Below are positions 26,249-33,702 of a DNA stretch of 64,000 nucleotides, one piece after another. A model generated the notes under the pieces. It was not told the origin of the DNA. It saw only the letters and a list, made by a program, of their open reading frames with translations, and did not search any database. Position 1 is the first letter of the stretch. Every line of letters starts with the position of its first letter. This DNA comes from Arthrobacter castelli DSM 16402 (GTDB taxonomy: Bacteria > Actinomycetota > Actinomycetes > Actinomycetales > Micrococcaceae). Both the position numbers and the translations under genes were made by a program. Location: positions 186,001-250,000 of the forward strand of contig NZ_AUMN01000001.1 in NCBI RefSeq assembly GCF_000430705.1, in the 5' to 3' direction.

Positions 26249-26260
26249 ATCGTATACGAT
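26249..26260. promoter_or_regulatory. GntR operator upstream of the homoprotocatechuate operon
   Basis: ATCGTATACGAT is a perfect 12-bp palindrome 32 bases upstream of the fusion gene's ATG. It matches the GTATAC-centred sites bound by FadR/FCD-type GntR regulators, one of which is encoded in this operon. Confidence 0.8.
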
Positions 26261-26386
26261 CAGTTAACCGTGTGCGGGCGGTCACGTCAAGGGCCCGCGC
26301 GATGGAGTTGAGGCGGATTTCTTTCATGAAGGGAGGGCCGGCGCCGACGGCTGGCGTGGCATAGCGAGGCGCGGATCAACGGGTGA

Positions 26387-26686
26387 TTAGTAGAGGTCGA
26401 ACGCAGTGCAGATCGCTTCGCCCAGTTGAAGTTCCTGGTGGGGCAGGAAGTACCCGATTTTTCGGCGCAGCGTGGAGGCCGGGACGGTGGTGAGATTGTC
26501 GCAGCTGACGACGCTTTCATGGTCCAAGCCGTTATCGCGCCCAACAGGTACCTCGGTCGACAGTCCGCGGATGGTGCTCGTGATTGGGGCGACCGTGACC
26601 CGCGTCAGATGCGGGCGCACCAACTCGCGGGTAAGGATGAGCACGGGTCGCATCTTGTCGAGTTGGGCCATATGGATTGGCCGCAT
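26387..26686 (-). CDS. MazF/PemK-type toxin
   Basis: A 99-residue type II toxin, presumably an mRNA endonuclease. HMAQLDKMRPVLILTRE at the N-terminus, then VTVAPITSTIRGLSTEVPVG and the CDNLTTVPASTLRRKIGYF block match the MazF/PemK beta-barrel family. Its ATG overlaps the antitoxin stop by one base (TGATG), so synthesis is coupled. The toxin appears intact. Confidence 0.92.
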   Translation of the reverse strand: MRPIHMAQLDKMRPVLILTRELVRPHLTRVTVAPITSTIRGLSTEVPVGRDNGLDHESVVSCDNLTTVPASTLRRKIGYFLPHQELQLGEAICTAFDLY

Positions 26687-26925
26687 CAGTCGAGGTCTTC
26701 CATCGGGGTTGCAACGGCGAAATCGGCCAGCGCATCCAGGTCGTCAACATCGCCCTTCGTGCGCGCCAGGATGGCGGCATCGCGGGCTGCGATCTCGTTT
26801 CGGCGTTCCCGTTCCACCGCATGGGCGACTGCTGCGGCTCTGCTCGGAGCCCGCCCGTGTGTGACAAGACTGTCAAGAAAGGCGACCAGATCCTCGGGCA
26901 ACCGCACGGCTATCTGCTTACTCAT
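26686..26925 (-). CDS. Ribbon-helix-helix antitoxin
   Basis: A 79-residue protein starting MSKQIAVRLPEDLVAFLDSL, a ribbon-helix-helix DNA-binding N-terminus, followed by an acidic C-terminus (GDVDDLDALADFAVATPMEDLD) fit to bind the toxin. TATCAT (minus strand, 26932-26937) lies 6 bases before the ATG, so the message is probably leaderless. Two direct ATACC blocks overlap this promoter and could be the autoregulatory site. First gene of the pair. Confidence 0.9.
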   Translation of the reverse strand: MSKQIAVRLPEDLVAFLDSLVTHGRAPSRAAAVAHAVERERRNEIAARDAAILARTKGDVDDLDALADFAVATPMEDLD

Positions 26926-27080
26926 ACCATAATGATACCGGATTGGGATGCACGCTTATGCATGCTAAAGACGCAGCGGAGCCGTGTAGATTCGGCGGAG
27001 GGGAACCGCTGGTATAAATACAACCATTCCCGGATGGTTCCATCCCCGGTGTCCAGTCGGTGGCGATGTCCGCAGGGTGC

Positions 27081-27398
27081 TCATGAGGGTATCCCGTTGG
27101 CGATGTTCTCTAACGCTTTGACGTGTTGATCGAAGACTTTCTTTCCTTCCTGGGTGATTGTGATCCAGGTGAGGCGTCGAGCATCAGCTCGCGTTCGGGA
27201 CGCTTCCTTTGTCACGGCTGCATACCCGGCTTCTACAAGGATTTTCAGGTTCTTCGACAGGTGCGCGTCGGTGATTTCCATGGTTGTTCGAAGCACGTGG
27301 AACTCGATTCGATCCACCCGGTGGAGTATCCCGCAAATCCTCAGCCGCACAGGCGAATGAACAATATCGTCAAAGGCCGGTCCTGCGTCTGCAGTCAC
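27081..27398 (-). CDS. Winged-helix (MarR/ArsR-like) transcriptional regulator
   Basis: A 105-residue stand-alone winged helix of the HTH_34 type: DIVHSPVRLRICGIL, then MEITDAHLSKNLKILVEAGYAAVTKEA as the recognition region and wing with ARRLTWITITQEGKKVFDQHV. Its ATG overlaps the stop of the membrane gene (ATGA). Such regulators often sit with a small membrane protein gene as here. The likely target is the inverted repeat at the start of its own operon; that is inference. Confidence 0.88.
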   Translation of the reverse strand: MTADAGPAFDDIVHSPVRLRICGILHRVDRIEFHVLRTTMEITDAHLSKNLKILVEAGYAAVTKEASRTRADARRLTWITITQEGKKVFDQHVKALENIANGIPS

Positions 27399-27877
27399 GG
27401 ACGCGCCCCGGTGCGTTCGCCGAGTTCGCGGCGTAAATGCCGATCATACCGGGGGCCCAGCAATGCGACAGCCAGGAACGCACCCATAGCGGGGAGCAGA
27501 GCCCACCAGGTCGGGATATCGAAGATGTTGATGCTCAATGATGCGAGCATCAACACCACGACTATGCCGGCCAGGCTGAAGCCGATGGTCCGGGTTCCCT
27601 TGCCTGCCGGCCCGGAAATCCTGACGCCGTGCAGGCGAGCGTGAATGGACGGCACAGTCACGGCGGCGATGACGACGATCGCCATCAGGATGCTCGCCAT
27701 CGTGCCGTCCAGAGCCGGAGCCGTCACCAAAAGCACGGTGATCAGCCCCAGCGCGGGGTAATACCACCACGGCGTGACCATACGTCCGGCCAGCCGGGAC
27801 CGGTCCGCGTCGAGCCCCGCGAGTGATTCCCGGGCCGCAGCAGGGGAGATCCTGTTGGATTCTGAGTCGCTTGCCAT
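27395..27877 (-). CDS. Four-helix membrane protein paired with the winged-helix regulator
   Basis: About 160 residues: a polar N-terminus (MASDSESNRISPAAARESLA) and four hydrophobic helices (WWYYPALGLITVLLVTAPAL; ILMAIVVIAAVTVPSI; TIGFSLAGIVVVLMLASL; WWALLPAMGAFLAVALLG), then a basic tail. The frame is open to 28162, but the ATG at 27877 lies 9 bases after TATAGA inside the inverted repeat. Operon with the regulator gene. No family assigned. Confidence 0.75.
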   Translation of the reverse strand: MASDSESNRISPAAARESLAGLDADRSRLAGRMVTPWWYYPALGLITVLLVTAPALDGTMASILMAIVVIAAVTVPSIHARLHGVRISGPAGKGTRTIGFSLAGIVVVLMLASLSINIFDIPTWWALLPAMGAFLAVALLGPRYDRHLRRELGERTGARP

Positions 27878-27922
27878 TACGGCAAGTCTATAAATGGCTT
27901 GCCGTAATGGCAAGCGACTCAG
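27862..27922. promoter_or_regulatory. Perfect 25-bp inverted repeat forming a divergent promoter and two start codons
   Basis: Arms 27862-27886 and 27898-27922 are exact complements with an 11-base spacer (TCTATAAATGG). Each arm contains an ATG and the codons for MASDS of the gene it faces, and each also contains the smaller palindrome CTTGCC-N5-GGCAAG. TATA-like -10 sequences lie in the spacer for both directions. A binding site for the neighbouring winged-helix regulator is plausible. Confidence 0.85.
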
Positions 27923-28047
27923 GTGCCCCTGTGGAAGCCAGAGCCTTGTCCCGGTCGCGTACACTGGCAACACACATCGACAAGGGCAACAAGGGTGGAG
28001 TCTGGACGAAGAGTCCGGACGAGCAGGCAGGAAGAATCGAAGAGTGA
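27907..28047 (+). CDS. Small hypothetical protein (46 residues)
   Basis: A 46-codon frame starting MASDSGAPVEARALSRSRTL and ending DEQAGRIEE, hydrophilic, no known motif. Support comes from context: it starts in the right arm of the 25-bp inverted repeat just as the opposite gene does, and its TGA overlaps the GTG of the next gene (GTGA). It may be a translated leader that couples the downstream membrane gene rather than a functional protein. Confidence 0.45.
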   Translation: MASDSGAPVEARALSRSRTLATHIDKGNKGGVWTKSPDEQAGRIEE

Positions 28048-28289
28048 GCTCAATACCCGTTGGTCGCCAACAGCGAACCATCACTGACCCGTACCAGCCC
28101 ATGGGGGTTATCGGACTCATCGTGGCGTTCTTTCTCCCGCCCGTCGGTTTACCGGTCAGCATTGTGGCGAAGCGGTGGTCCGCGCAAGAAGGTTTCTACA
28201 ACCAGTGGGCCATGTATGGCATATACATCGGAACCGGTATGTTGCTCGCTTGGCTGGTTGTTCCTGTAGGCACGGCGCTCGGCTACTAA
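28044..28289 (+). CDS. Small two-helix membrane protein
   Basis: About 81 residues, starting at a GTG (GAAGAA upstream) that overlaps the previous stop. After a polar N-terminus with DPYQPMGVIGL, two hydrophobic helices follow (IGLIVAFFLPPVGLPVSIVA and IYIGTGMLLAWLVVPVGTAL). The sequence resembles DUF4190-like small membrane proteins in layout only. Function unknown; divergent from the regulator/membrane operon. Confidence 0.6.
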   Translation: MSSIPVGRQQRTITDPYQPMGVIGLIVAFFLPPVGLPVSIVAKRWSAQEGFYNQWAMYGIYIGTGMLLAWLVVPVGTALGY

Positions 28290-28379
28290 GCTTGCCGGCC
28301 TGGGCCGGCGCTGCGCTCAACCAGTGAGCTTCACTTCACGACAGGAAGCGACGCGGTCACACTGAACGCATGAACCTGG

Positions 28380-29354
28380 TCAGGGGGAAAATGCCGTACC
28401 GATGCTCGGTGCCCGGTTCGGTGGGCTGGGGATATGCACGTTTCCGGTCGAGTTGCCGCCGGTGTGCGGGTCGTCCGGGTGATCCGGTGACGGCCTGGCA
28501 CTGCCGGCATGGAGGTTCGGTTCCTCATCGTGGGGCAGCGTCCAGTCGCGCAGGGTCAATGCCACGGTGTGGGCTTCGGGGCGTTGCTGCGGGTCCCGAT
28601 GTGTCATCCGTTCCAGCAAATCGCACCAGCCGGGTCCCAGGGCGGAAGGAATCAGGGGGTCGCGCAGCAGCCGCGCAACTGCTGCTTCCACCACTGGACC
28701 GGGGAATGCCTTTTCCCCGGTGAGGCACTCGAGGAGCACCAGTCCCAGTGAATAGATGTCGGATGGGGGTGCAACCTGCACGCCTTCGGCCTGTTCGGGG
28801 CTGAGGTAGTTGGCAGTGCCCAGTGCCGCTCCTTGTGCCGTGGCCAGCGTGGACTCCATTACCTTGGCAATACCGAAGTCCGTCAGCTTGGCCGTCAGCC
28901 GGGTGTCCTGTTCGTCCTCGCCTGAAATCAGGATGTTCGCGGGCTTGACGTCGCGGTGGATGACCCCGTTGTGATGGATGTAGTTCAAGGCATCGGCCAG
29001 ATCGGCGCCCAATTCCGCGATGGTTACCGGGTCCAACTGTCCGGACTTGAGCCATTTGCGCAGGTCCTGGCCGTCAACCAGTTCCATCACGAGATAACTG
29101 GCGATGGCGCCGTCGTCGTCGGTGTGCAGGCCCGCGTCATGGAGGGTGACCAGCCCGGGATGATTCAGCGTGGCGAGCAGCTGCATTTCGGTGTGCTGGC
29201 GCCGGTAATCGTCGTCATCGGCTGTGGCGGGGGCGAACATCTTCACCGCCACATCCCTGCCCAGGGACTCGTCGGCGGCGTGGTACACCGTGGCGCCTCC
29301 GCCGGTGCCCAAAAGATCGTGCGCGCGATATCGCCCACCCAGTAACAAATCCAC
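28380..29354 (-). CDS. Serine/threonine protein kinase, soluble
   Basis: A 324-residue Hanks-type kinase. Gly-rich loop GTGGGATVY (16-24), catalytic Lys38 (VAVKMF), HRDVKPAN (133-140) and DFG (159-161) are intact. After the kinase core (to ~275) a short polar His/Pro/Asp-rich tail follows; there is no membrane helix and no PASTA or sensor domain, unlike PknB. It starts at GTG with GAGG upstream. The substrate is unknown; downstream lie the small genes at 28 kb, upstream the oxoacid dehydrogenase operon with a 233-bp gap holding no evident gene. Confidence 0.9.
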   Translation of the reverse strand: MDLLLGGRYRAHDLLGTGGGATVYHAADESLGRDVAVKMFAPATADDDDYRRQHTEMQLLATLNHPGLVTLHDAGLHTDDDGAIASYLVMELVDGQDLRKWLKSGQLDPVTIAELGADLADALNYIHHNGVIHRDVKPANILISGEDEQDTRLTAKLTDFGIAKVMESTLATAQGAALGTANYLSPEQAEGVQVAPPSDIYSLGLVLLECLTGEKAFPGPVVEAAVARLLRDPLIPSALGPGWCDLLERMTHRDPQQRPEAHTVALTLRDWTLPHDEEPNLHAGSARPSPDHPDDPHTGGNSTGNVHIPSPPNRAPSIGTAFSP

Positions 29355-29587
29355 GAGACCTCTGGCCCTTTAATAACGCTAAGTGTACTGATAACTACGG
29401 CTATCCTAGCGCAGCTGCCATGGCATACGCGTCTCAGGACCCTAACGATTCCATTGCAGAGGTGTTACCGATGTGACTGCCCTGGGGTTGAACGCCGTTG
29501 CGGTTCGAGACCGGAATAACCGAAGGGCGTCCACTGTCTTGGAACGGCCCGCATACCAGTATAACGTGGTCCGGCGGTTACTGCGCG

Positions 29588-30232
29588 CTACTGCCTGGCC
29601 AGTGTCGAGCCGAACCAACCGGTGGCCCGGCGAGCCACTTCCTCCAGCGCGCCGGGTTCTTCGAACAGATGCGTAGCGCCATCGACGATCGACAGCTCCG
29701 GCTCCACGGGCATCCGACCGGCGGCGGCTTCGTTGAACAGGATCACCTGATGGTCCCGGCCGCCAACCAGCAGCAGCGCCGGCGCTTGGGTCCTTTCCAG
29801 GGCATCTCCCGTCAGGTCGGGGCGCCCGCCCCTGGAGACCACGGATTTCACCAGATCCGGGCGGTCCGCGGCGGTGCGCAGTGCGGCAGCCGCCCCCGTG
29901 CTCGCACCGAAAAGCCCGATCGGCAGACCACCAACCTCCGGAAGCCGTGGGGCCTGGTCCACCACGTCAGTCAGCCGCCCGCCGAGCAGGTCGATGTCGA
30001 AGCGCAATGACGCGTCCAGTCCGTCACGGCGTTCCTCAGCGGCTGTCAGCAGGTCGAACAGCAGCGTGGCGAAACCGGCCTGCTGGAGTTGTTCGGCGAC
30101 GAAGACATTGCGCGGGCTGCGCCTGCTGCTGCCGCTGCCATGGGCAAACACCACCAGGCCGTTTGCGTCTGGAACCGGATGCAGGTCGGCAGCCAATTCC
30201 ACTTGGTCCACCTGCAAGGAAAGCGTGTCCAT
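29588..30232 (-). CDS. Dienelactone-hydrolase-like alpha/beta hydrolase
   Basis: A 214-residue compact hydrolase. VFAHGSGSSRRSPRN forms the oxyanion-hole region, GLFGASTGAAAAL the Ser nucleophile elbow, GGRDHQVI the acid turn and GATHLFEEPG the His region. The size fits the dienelactone hydrolase family. It follows the oxoacid-dehydrogenase-associated hydrolase by 57 bases on the same strand and may be in the same transcript. Substrate unknown. Confidence 0.82.
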   Translation of the reverse strand: MDTLSLQVDQVELAADLHPVPDANGLVVFAHGSGSSRRSPRNVFVAEQLQQAGFATLLFDLLTAAEERRDGLDASLRFDIDLLGGRLTDVVDQAPRLPEVGGLPIGLFGASTGAAAALRTAADRPDLVKSVVSRGGRPDLTGDALERTQAPALLLVGGRDHQVILFNEAAAGRMPVEPELSIVDGATHLFEEPGALEEVARRATGWFGSTLARQ

Positions 30233-30289
30233 CGAAAACCTCCCGTCTGTTCCCGTCAGGTCCCGGCGCGGATTCCGGCTCCGTCCCGG

Positions 30290-31267
30290 CTAATCTCCAG
30301 CGGCGAGGAAATCGACCGCTGCGTTCTTGAAGGTCCGCGATGTCACCGCATTGGTGTGGGAGCGGGCCGGCAGCACCAGCGTCCGCGCGTTCGCGCTCAA
30401 TCCGGCAAGCCGGGGCATGGTCTCGGCCAACTCGTCCTTCTCCCCGGCCACCAGCAGCATCGGCATGTGGGGCACCGCCTCGGCGGGTACGAATGGCTCG
30501 GTTTTGATCGCCTGAATCATGCTCAGCAGCGAAAAAATATCGTTGGTCGGCACCAGTTGGGCCATCTTCAACAGGCTGTAGCTGCGCTCATCGGCCATTG
30601 CAGTGCCGTCAGCCAGATACTGCTGGGCGGCCGCCAGGTCGAAGTCCGCCAGCGGATCATCCGTGGACGGACCGCCGAGGACCATCCGGTGCACCAACTC
30701 GGGCTGGGTGGCGCCAAACTCCCAAGCCAGCCGGGAGCCAAGCGAGTATCCGATGATGTCCACCCCCGACGTCGGATCATCATCGGCCACGGGGGAGACG
30801 TGAGCGTCGTAGAGTACCTGCAGAATGTCGGCACGCATCCGGCTGGGCGTATATGCGTCCAGGTCTTCGGGCGAAGCGCTGTGTCCGTGGCCGGGAAGGT
30901 CGACACTGATCACCCGCCGGCCGGCGCCGGTCAGTGCGGTCAGCCATCCGGCGTCGTGCCAGTTCAGTTTCGACGACGACGCGAACCCATGCAGCAGCAG
31001 TACCGGGCGGGTCTCCGGGCGGGTCTCCGCGCGCTCGCTGGCGCTCGCTTGGTCGACCACCGGGGCGCGCTCGCGATCTCGATGCGCTCGTTCCTCGCTT
31101 ACTCGATCACCGACCGCCGGTGGTCGACCAAGGCGCTCCGCGCCGCGCGGAGACCCGGCAGGCTCGTGGAATTCCACGTGCAGTCCGGCCTGCCTGCCCT
31201 CCACTGTTTGGGTCGACTCGGCGCTCACCGTGGTCGGCTCTCCGCCGGCGGACTCCTGTGCCGTCAT
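30290..31267 (-). CDS. Alpha/beta hydrolase, split-AcoC-like partner of the lipoyl protein
   Basis: A 325-residue protein. From ~92 on it is an alpha/beta hydrolase: PVLLLHGFASSSKLNW, nucleophile elbow GYSLGS and late His in ARSHTNAV. In acetoin dehydrogenase E2 (AcoC) such a domain is fused behind a lipoyl domain; here the lipoyl gene ends 3 bases upstream as a separate frame. Residues ~40-90 (GSPRGAERLGRPPAV...RAETRPETRP) are encoded by a palindromic repeat inserted in frame just before the first core strand. GAGG precedes the ATG. Enzymatic role unproven. Confidence 0.8.
   Translation of the reverse strand: MTAQESAGGEPTTVSAESTQTVEGRQAGLHVEFHEPAGSPRGAERLGRPPAVGDRVSEERAHRDRERAPVVDQASASERAETRPETRPVLLLHGFASSSKLNWHDAGWLTALTGAGRRVISVDLPGHGHSASPEDLDAYTPSRMRADILQVLYDAHVSPVADDDPTSGVDIIGYSLGSRLAWEFGATQPELVHRMVLGGPSTDDPLADFDLAAAQQYLADGTAMADERSYSLLKMAQLVPTNDIFSLLSMIQAIKTEPFVPAEAVPHMPMLLVAGEKDELAETMPRLAGLSANARTLVLPARSHTNAVTSRTFKNAAVDFLAAGD
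31010..31160. repeat. Palindromic dispersed repeat, in-frame copy inside the hydrolase gene
   Basis: About 150 bp with perfect 13-bp outer arms (31021-31033 and 31144-31156) and inner complementary CCGGTGGTCGACC/GGTCGACCACCGG segments. It shares a stretch of over 40 bases with the E1-beta copy at 32584-32662 and is read as protein in the same frame (PVVDQ...RAETR). Confidence 0.85.
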
Positions 31268-31270
31268 CGC

Positions 31271-31603
31271 CTAGTCCTCGTCGTCGGGCAGTGCGCTGAG
31301 CCGTACCCGGCGCTTAGGCGCTTCCTCGGCCGGGACGGTCCCGACGATGCCGGCGGTGTCATCGGCCACTTCGAAGACGATCAGCGGCTCTCCCACGTTG
31401 ATCGTTTCCCCAGGTTCACCGTGAGTCTTGACCACCTTGCCGGCCTGCGGGGACGGCAGCTCGACGGAGGATTTGGACGTTTCAACCTCCACCAGGGGCT
31501 GGTTCCGCTCGACCTGGTCGCCGGCCGACACCAGCCACTCCAGCACGGTCGCCTCGATCAGGCCCTCGCCGAGGTCGGGAAGGGGGAAGGAAAGTTCAGC
31601 CAC
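31271..31603 (-). CDS. Stand-alone lipoyl-domain protein (E2-like carrier)
   Basis: A 110-residue protein consisting of one biotin/lipoyl domain: ELSFPLPDLGEG at the start, ETSK with lipoylated Lys44, and PGETINVGEPL. An E2 component would continue into an E3-binding domain and a ~230-residue acyltransferase core, both absent; a short acidic/basic tail ends it at PDDED. The GTG at 31603 overlaps the E1-beta stop by 8 bases; the frame's upstream part is not needed. It probably carries the acyl group from the E1 encoded next to it. Confidence 0.88.
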   Translation of the reverse strand: MAELSFPLPDLGEGLIEATVLEWLVSAGDQVERNQPLVEVETSKSSVELPSPQAGKVVKTHGEPGETINVGEPLIVFEVADDTAGIVGTVPAEEAPKRRVRLSALPDDED

Positions 31604-32696
31604 GGCGATACTCCAATACTCGCTGGACCCCGAAGAGGATCCGATCAATGTTGGGAATGTACTCGTCTTCGAGATCACCTGAAGGGTACGGTACATCGAA
31701 ACCGGTAACCCGCTCAACGGGGGCCTTCAGGGTCTTGAAGCACTGTTCAGTAACGGTCGAAGCCACCTCGGCACCGAGTCCGGAAGTCCGGGGTGCTTCA
31801 TGGACGACGACGGCGCGCCGCGTCCTGGACACGGACGCCGCCAGGGCTGAAGCGTCGATGGGCTTGAGCCAGCGCATGTCCAGCACTTCCAGCTCGACAC
31901 CGTCTTCGGCGGCCAGCTCGGCCACCTGCAGGCAGCGGGACACCATCGCCCCCCACGCCACCAGGGTGGCGTGCTTGCCTTCGCGGACGACGGCGGCACC
32001 TGTGCGGGTGCCTGCGTTGTCCAGGTCGACGGTGCCCTTCTGCCAGTAGCGCGACTTCGGCTCCATGAACATCACAGGGTCCGGCCGCGTGGCGGCGTAC
32101 TTGAGCTGGTGGTACGCCTCATGCGGGCTCGACGGCGACACCACCTTCAGCCCGGGCACGTGCGCGAACAGAGCCTCGAGGGATTCGCCGTGATGCTCGG
32201 GTGCGCGGATGCCTCCGAAGCTGGGAACGCGCAGGGTGATGGGCATTGGCATGGTCCCGCGGCTGCGGTAGTTCATCCGCCCGATTTGGGAAATGATCTG
32301 GTTGGTGGCGGGGTAGGCAAACCCGTCGAACTGGACCTCCGGAATGGAATGCCAGCCGGCCATGGCCAGACCCACCGACATGCCCAGGATGCCGGATTCG
32401 GCCAGTGGGGTGTCGAACACCCGGTCCGCGCCGAACTTCTGCTGCAGCCCGTCGGTGATCCGGAAGACGCCACCGAGCCGGCCGACGTCCTCACCAAAGA
32501 CCAGCGTCTTCGGGTTCTCCTCCAGGGTCTCGGTCAACGCCCGGTTCAGCGCCTGCTGCATGGACATGGTGACCGTGTTGCCCGGGGTCTCCGCGCGGGT
32601 CTCCGCGCGGGTCTCCGCGCGGCGCGGAGCGCCTTGGTCGACCACCGGTGGTGGAGACCCAGCCGGCTGGATGTCTTCGGCTACCTCGTTAGACAT
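31596..32696 (-). CDS. 2-oxoacid (or acetoin) dehydrogenase E1 component, beta subunit
   Basis: A 366-residue E1-beta. The core begins at ~44 (MSMQQALNRALTETL) and includes GEDVGRLGG, the DRVFDTPLAE block and C-terminal transketolase domain with DMRWLKPID and VVVHEA. The first 43 residues include a repeat-encoded GSPPPVVDQGAPRRAETRAE segment not expected in the family. The ATG at 32696 has GAGGAG 7 bases upstream and overlaps the E1-alpha stop, so translation does read through the repeat. Pyruvate, branched-chain and acetoin substrates are all possible. Confidence 0.88.
   Translation of the reverse strand: MSNEVAEDIQPAGSPPPVVDQGAPRRAETRAETRAETPGNTVTMSMQQALNRALTETLEENPKTLVFGEDVGRLGGVFRITDGLQQKFGADRVFDTPLAESGILGMSVGLAMAGWHSIPEVQFDGFAYPATNQIISQIGRMNYRSRGTMPMPITLRVPSFGGIRAPEHHGESLEALFAHVPGLKVVSPSSPHEAYHQLKYAATRPDPVMFMEPKSRYWQKGTVDLDNAGTRTGAAVVREGKHATLVAWGAMVSRCLQVAELAAEDGVELEVLDMRWLKPIDASALAASVSRTRRAVVVHEAPRTSGLGAEVASTVTEQCFKTLKAPVERVTGFDVPYPSGDLEDEYIPNIDRILFGVQRVLEYRRG
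32584..32662. repeat. Palindromic dispersed repeat, in-frame copy near the E1-beta start
   Basis: Three exact tandem 12-bp units GGGTCTCCGCGC (32585-32620), which encode AETR on the minus strand, adjoin GGCGCGGAGCGCC and GGTCGACCACCGGTGG. Gain or loss of a unit keeps frame. Confidence 0.9.
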
Positions 32697-33702
32697 GTTC
32701 GGACTCCTCTCGCCACTGCCGTGCCTGCTCGTGAAGGGCCGGCGTCGATTCCTGGAAAACGTACTCGAACATCTCCGACCCCGGCCGGGAGCCGAGTGCC
32801 TCAATGCCCGCCCGAATCTGTTCCGCTTCGGCCTTGGCGTCTTCGACCGCCCGGGTGAAGAAGGGTTCGTCGGCCACGCCGTCGGCCTCCAGCCGCTTCC
32901 GCAGCCGAGTCACCGGGTCCTCGCCGGCGTCGTCCCGTTCCTGATCCAAGGTGCGGTAACGGCCCGGGTCATCGCTGGTCGAGTGCGGGCCGCGGCGGTA
33001 AGTCATCGCTTCAACCACCATGGGACCCTTGCCGGCGCGGGCGTGTTCGAAGGCGCGGGAGGTTGCTTCGGCGACGGCGACGACGTCGTCCCCGTCCACC
33101 TGCACCGACTCCATGCCGTAGCCGGCGGCGCGGGCCGCGACGGAGCCGCCGGCTACCTGCCGCTCGGTTGGCACGGAGATGGCCCACCCATTGTTCTGCA
33201 CGAAGAACACCACCGGTGCGGCCATCACAGCGGCGAAATTCATTGCCTCGTGGACGTCGCCCTGGGAGCTGGCCCCGTCGCCAAAGTAGGTCATGGCCAC
33301 CGGGTACGTGCCGTCGTCGTCCGGGCCGTTGAGCCGGGCACCATGGGCCCAGCCGACCGCATGCAGCACCGAGCCGCCGACGACGGCCTGAATCGGGGCC
33401 AGCCGGGTCTCGACCGGGTTGTACATGCCGCCGTGCCAGGTGGCCTTGTGGGTGGACATGTACTCGACCATGTCCACGCCCATCGCCCGGGCCACGCCCA
33501 TTTCGCGGTAGGTGGGAAAGACGAAGTCCCGCGAGGTGTCCACGACATAGCCGCTACCCACCTGGGCCGCCTCCTGGCCCAGTTCCGGTGCGTAGGCCGG
33601 AAGCAGGCCCTGGCGCTGCCACGAGACGGCCGCCTGGTCCACGTGCCTGACAGAGACCATCAACCGGTACAGCTCTTTGAGCGTTTCGTTGCTGAAATTC
33701 AT
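32689..33702 (-). CDS. 2-oxoacid (or acetoin) dehydrogenase E1 component, alpha subunit
   Basis: A 337-residue thiamine-diphosphate E1-alpha. The ThDP motif starts GDGASSQGDVHEAMNFAA and ends VQNN; FPTYREMG and HGGMYNP are active-site regions, and YRRGPHSTSDDPGRYR is the phosphorylation-loop-like segment of branched-chain/pyruvate E1. The ATG at 33702 has GGAG upstream and overlaps the permease stop by ATGA. The longer frame to 34794 is antisense-like. Substrate choice between branched-chain oxoacid, pyruvate and acetoin remains open. Confidence 0.9.
   Translation of the reverse strand: MNFSNETLKELYRLMVSVRHVDQAAVSWQRQGLLPAYAPELGQEAAQVGSGYVVDTSRDFVFPTYREMGVARAMGVDMVEYMSTHKATWHGGMYNPVETRLAPIQAVVGGSVLHAVGWAHGARLNGPDDDGTYPVAMTYFGDGASSQGDVHEAMNFAAVMAAPVVFFVQNNGWAISVPTERQVAGGSVAARAAGYGMESVQVDGDDVVAVAEATSRAFEHARAGKGPMVVEAMTYRRGPHSTSDDPGRYRTLDQERDDAGEDPVTRLRKRLEADGVADEPFFTRAVEDAKAEAEQIRAGIEALGSRPGSEMFEYVFQESTPALHEQARQWREESEHV

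Noticed and set aside
28290-28320. GC-rich hairpin after the two-helix membrane gene as a terminator
   Set aside because: A 7-bp stem exists but the loop is two bases and no T-run follows.
30089-31708. 539-codon plus-strand frame over the hydrolase and lipoyl genes
   Set aside because: The minus-strand genes have family motifs, ribosome sites and operon spacing.
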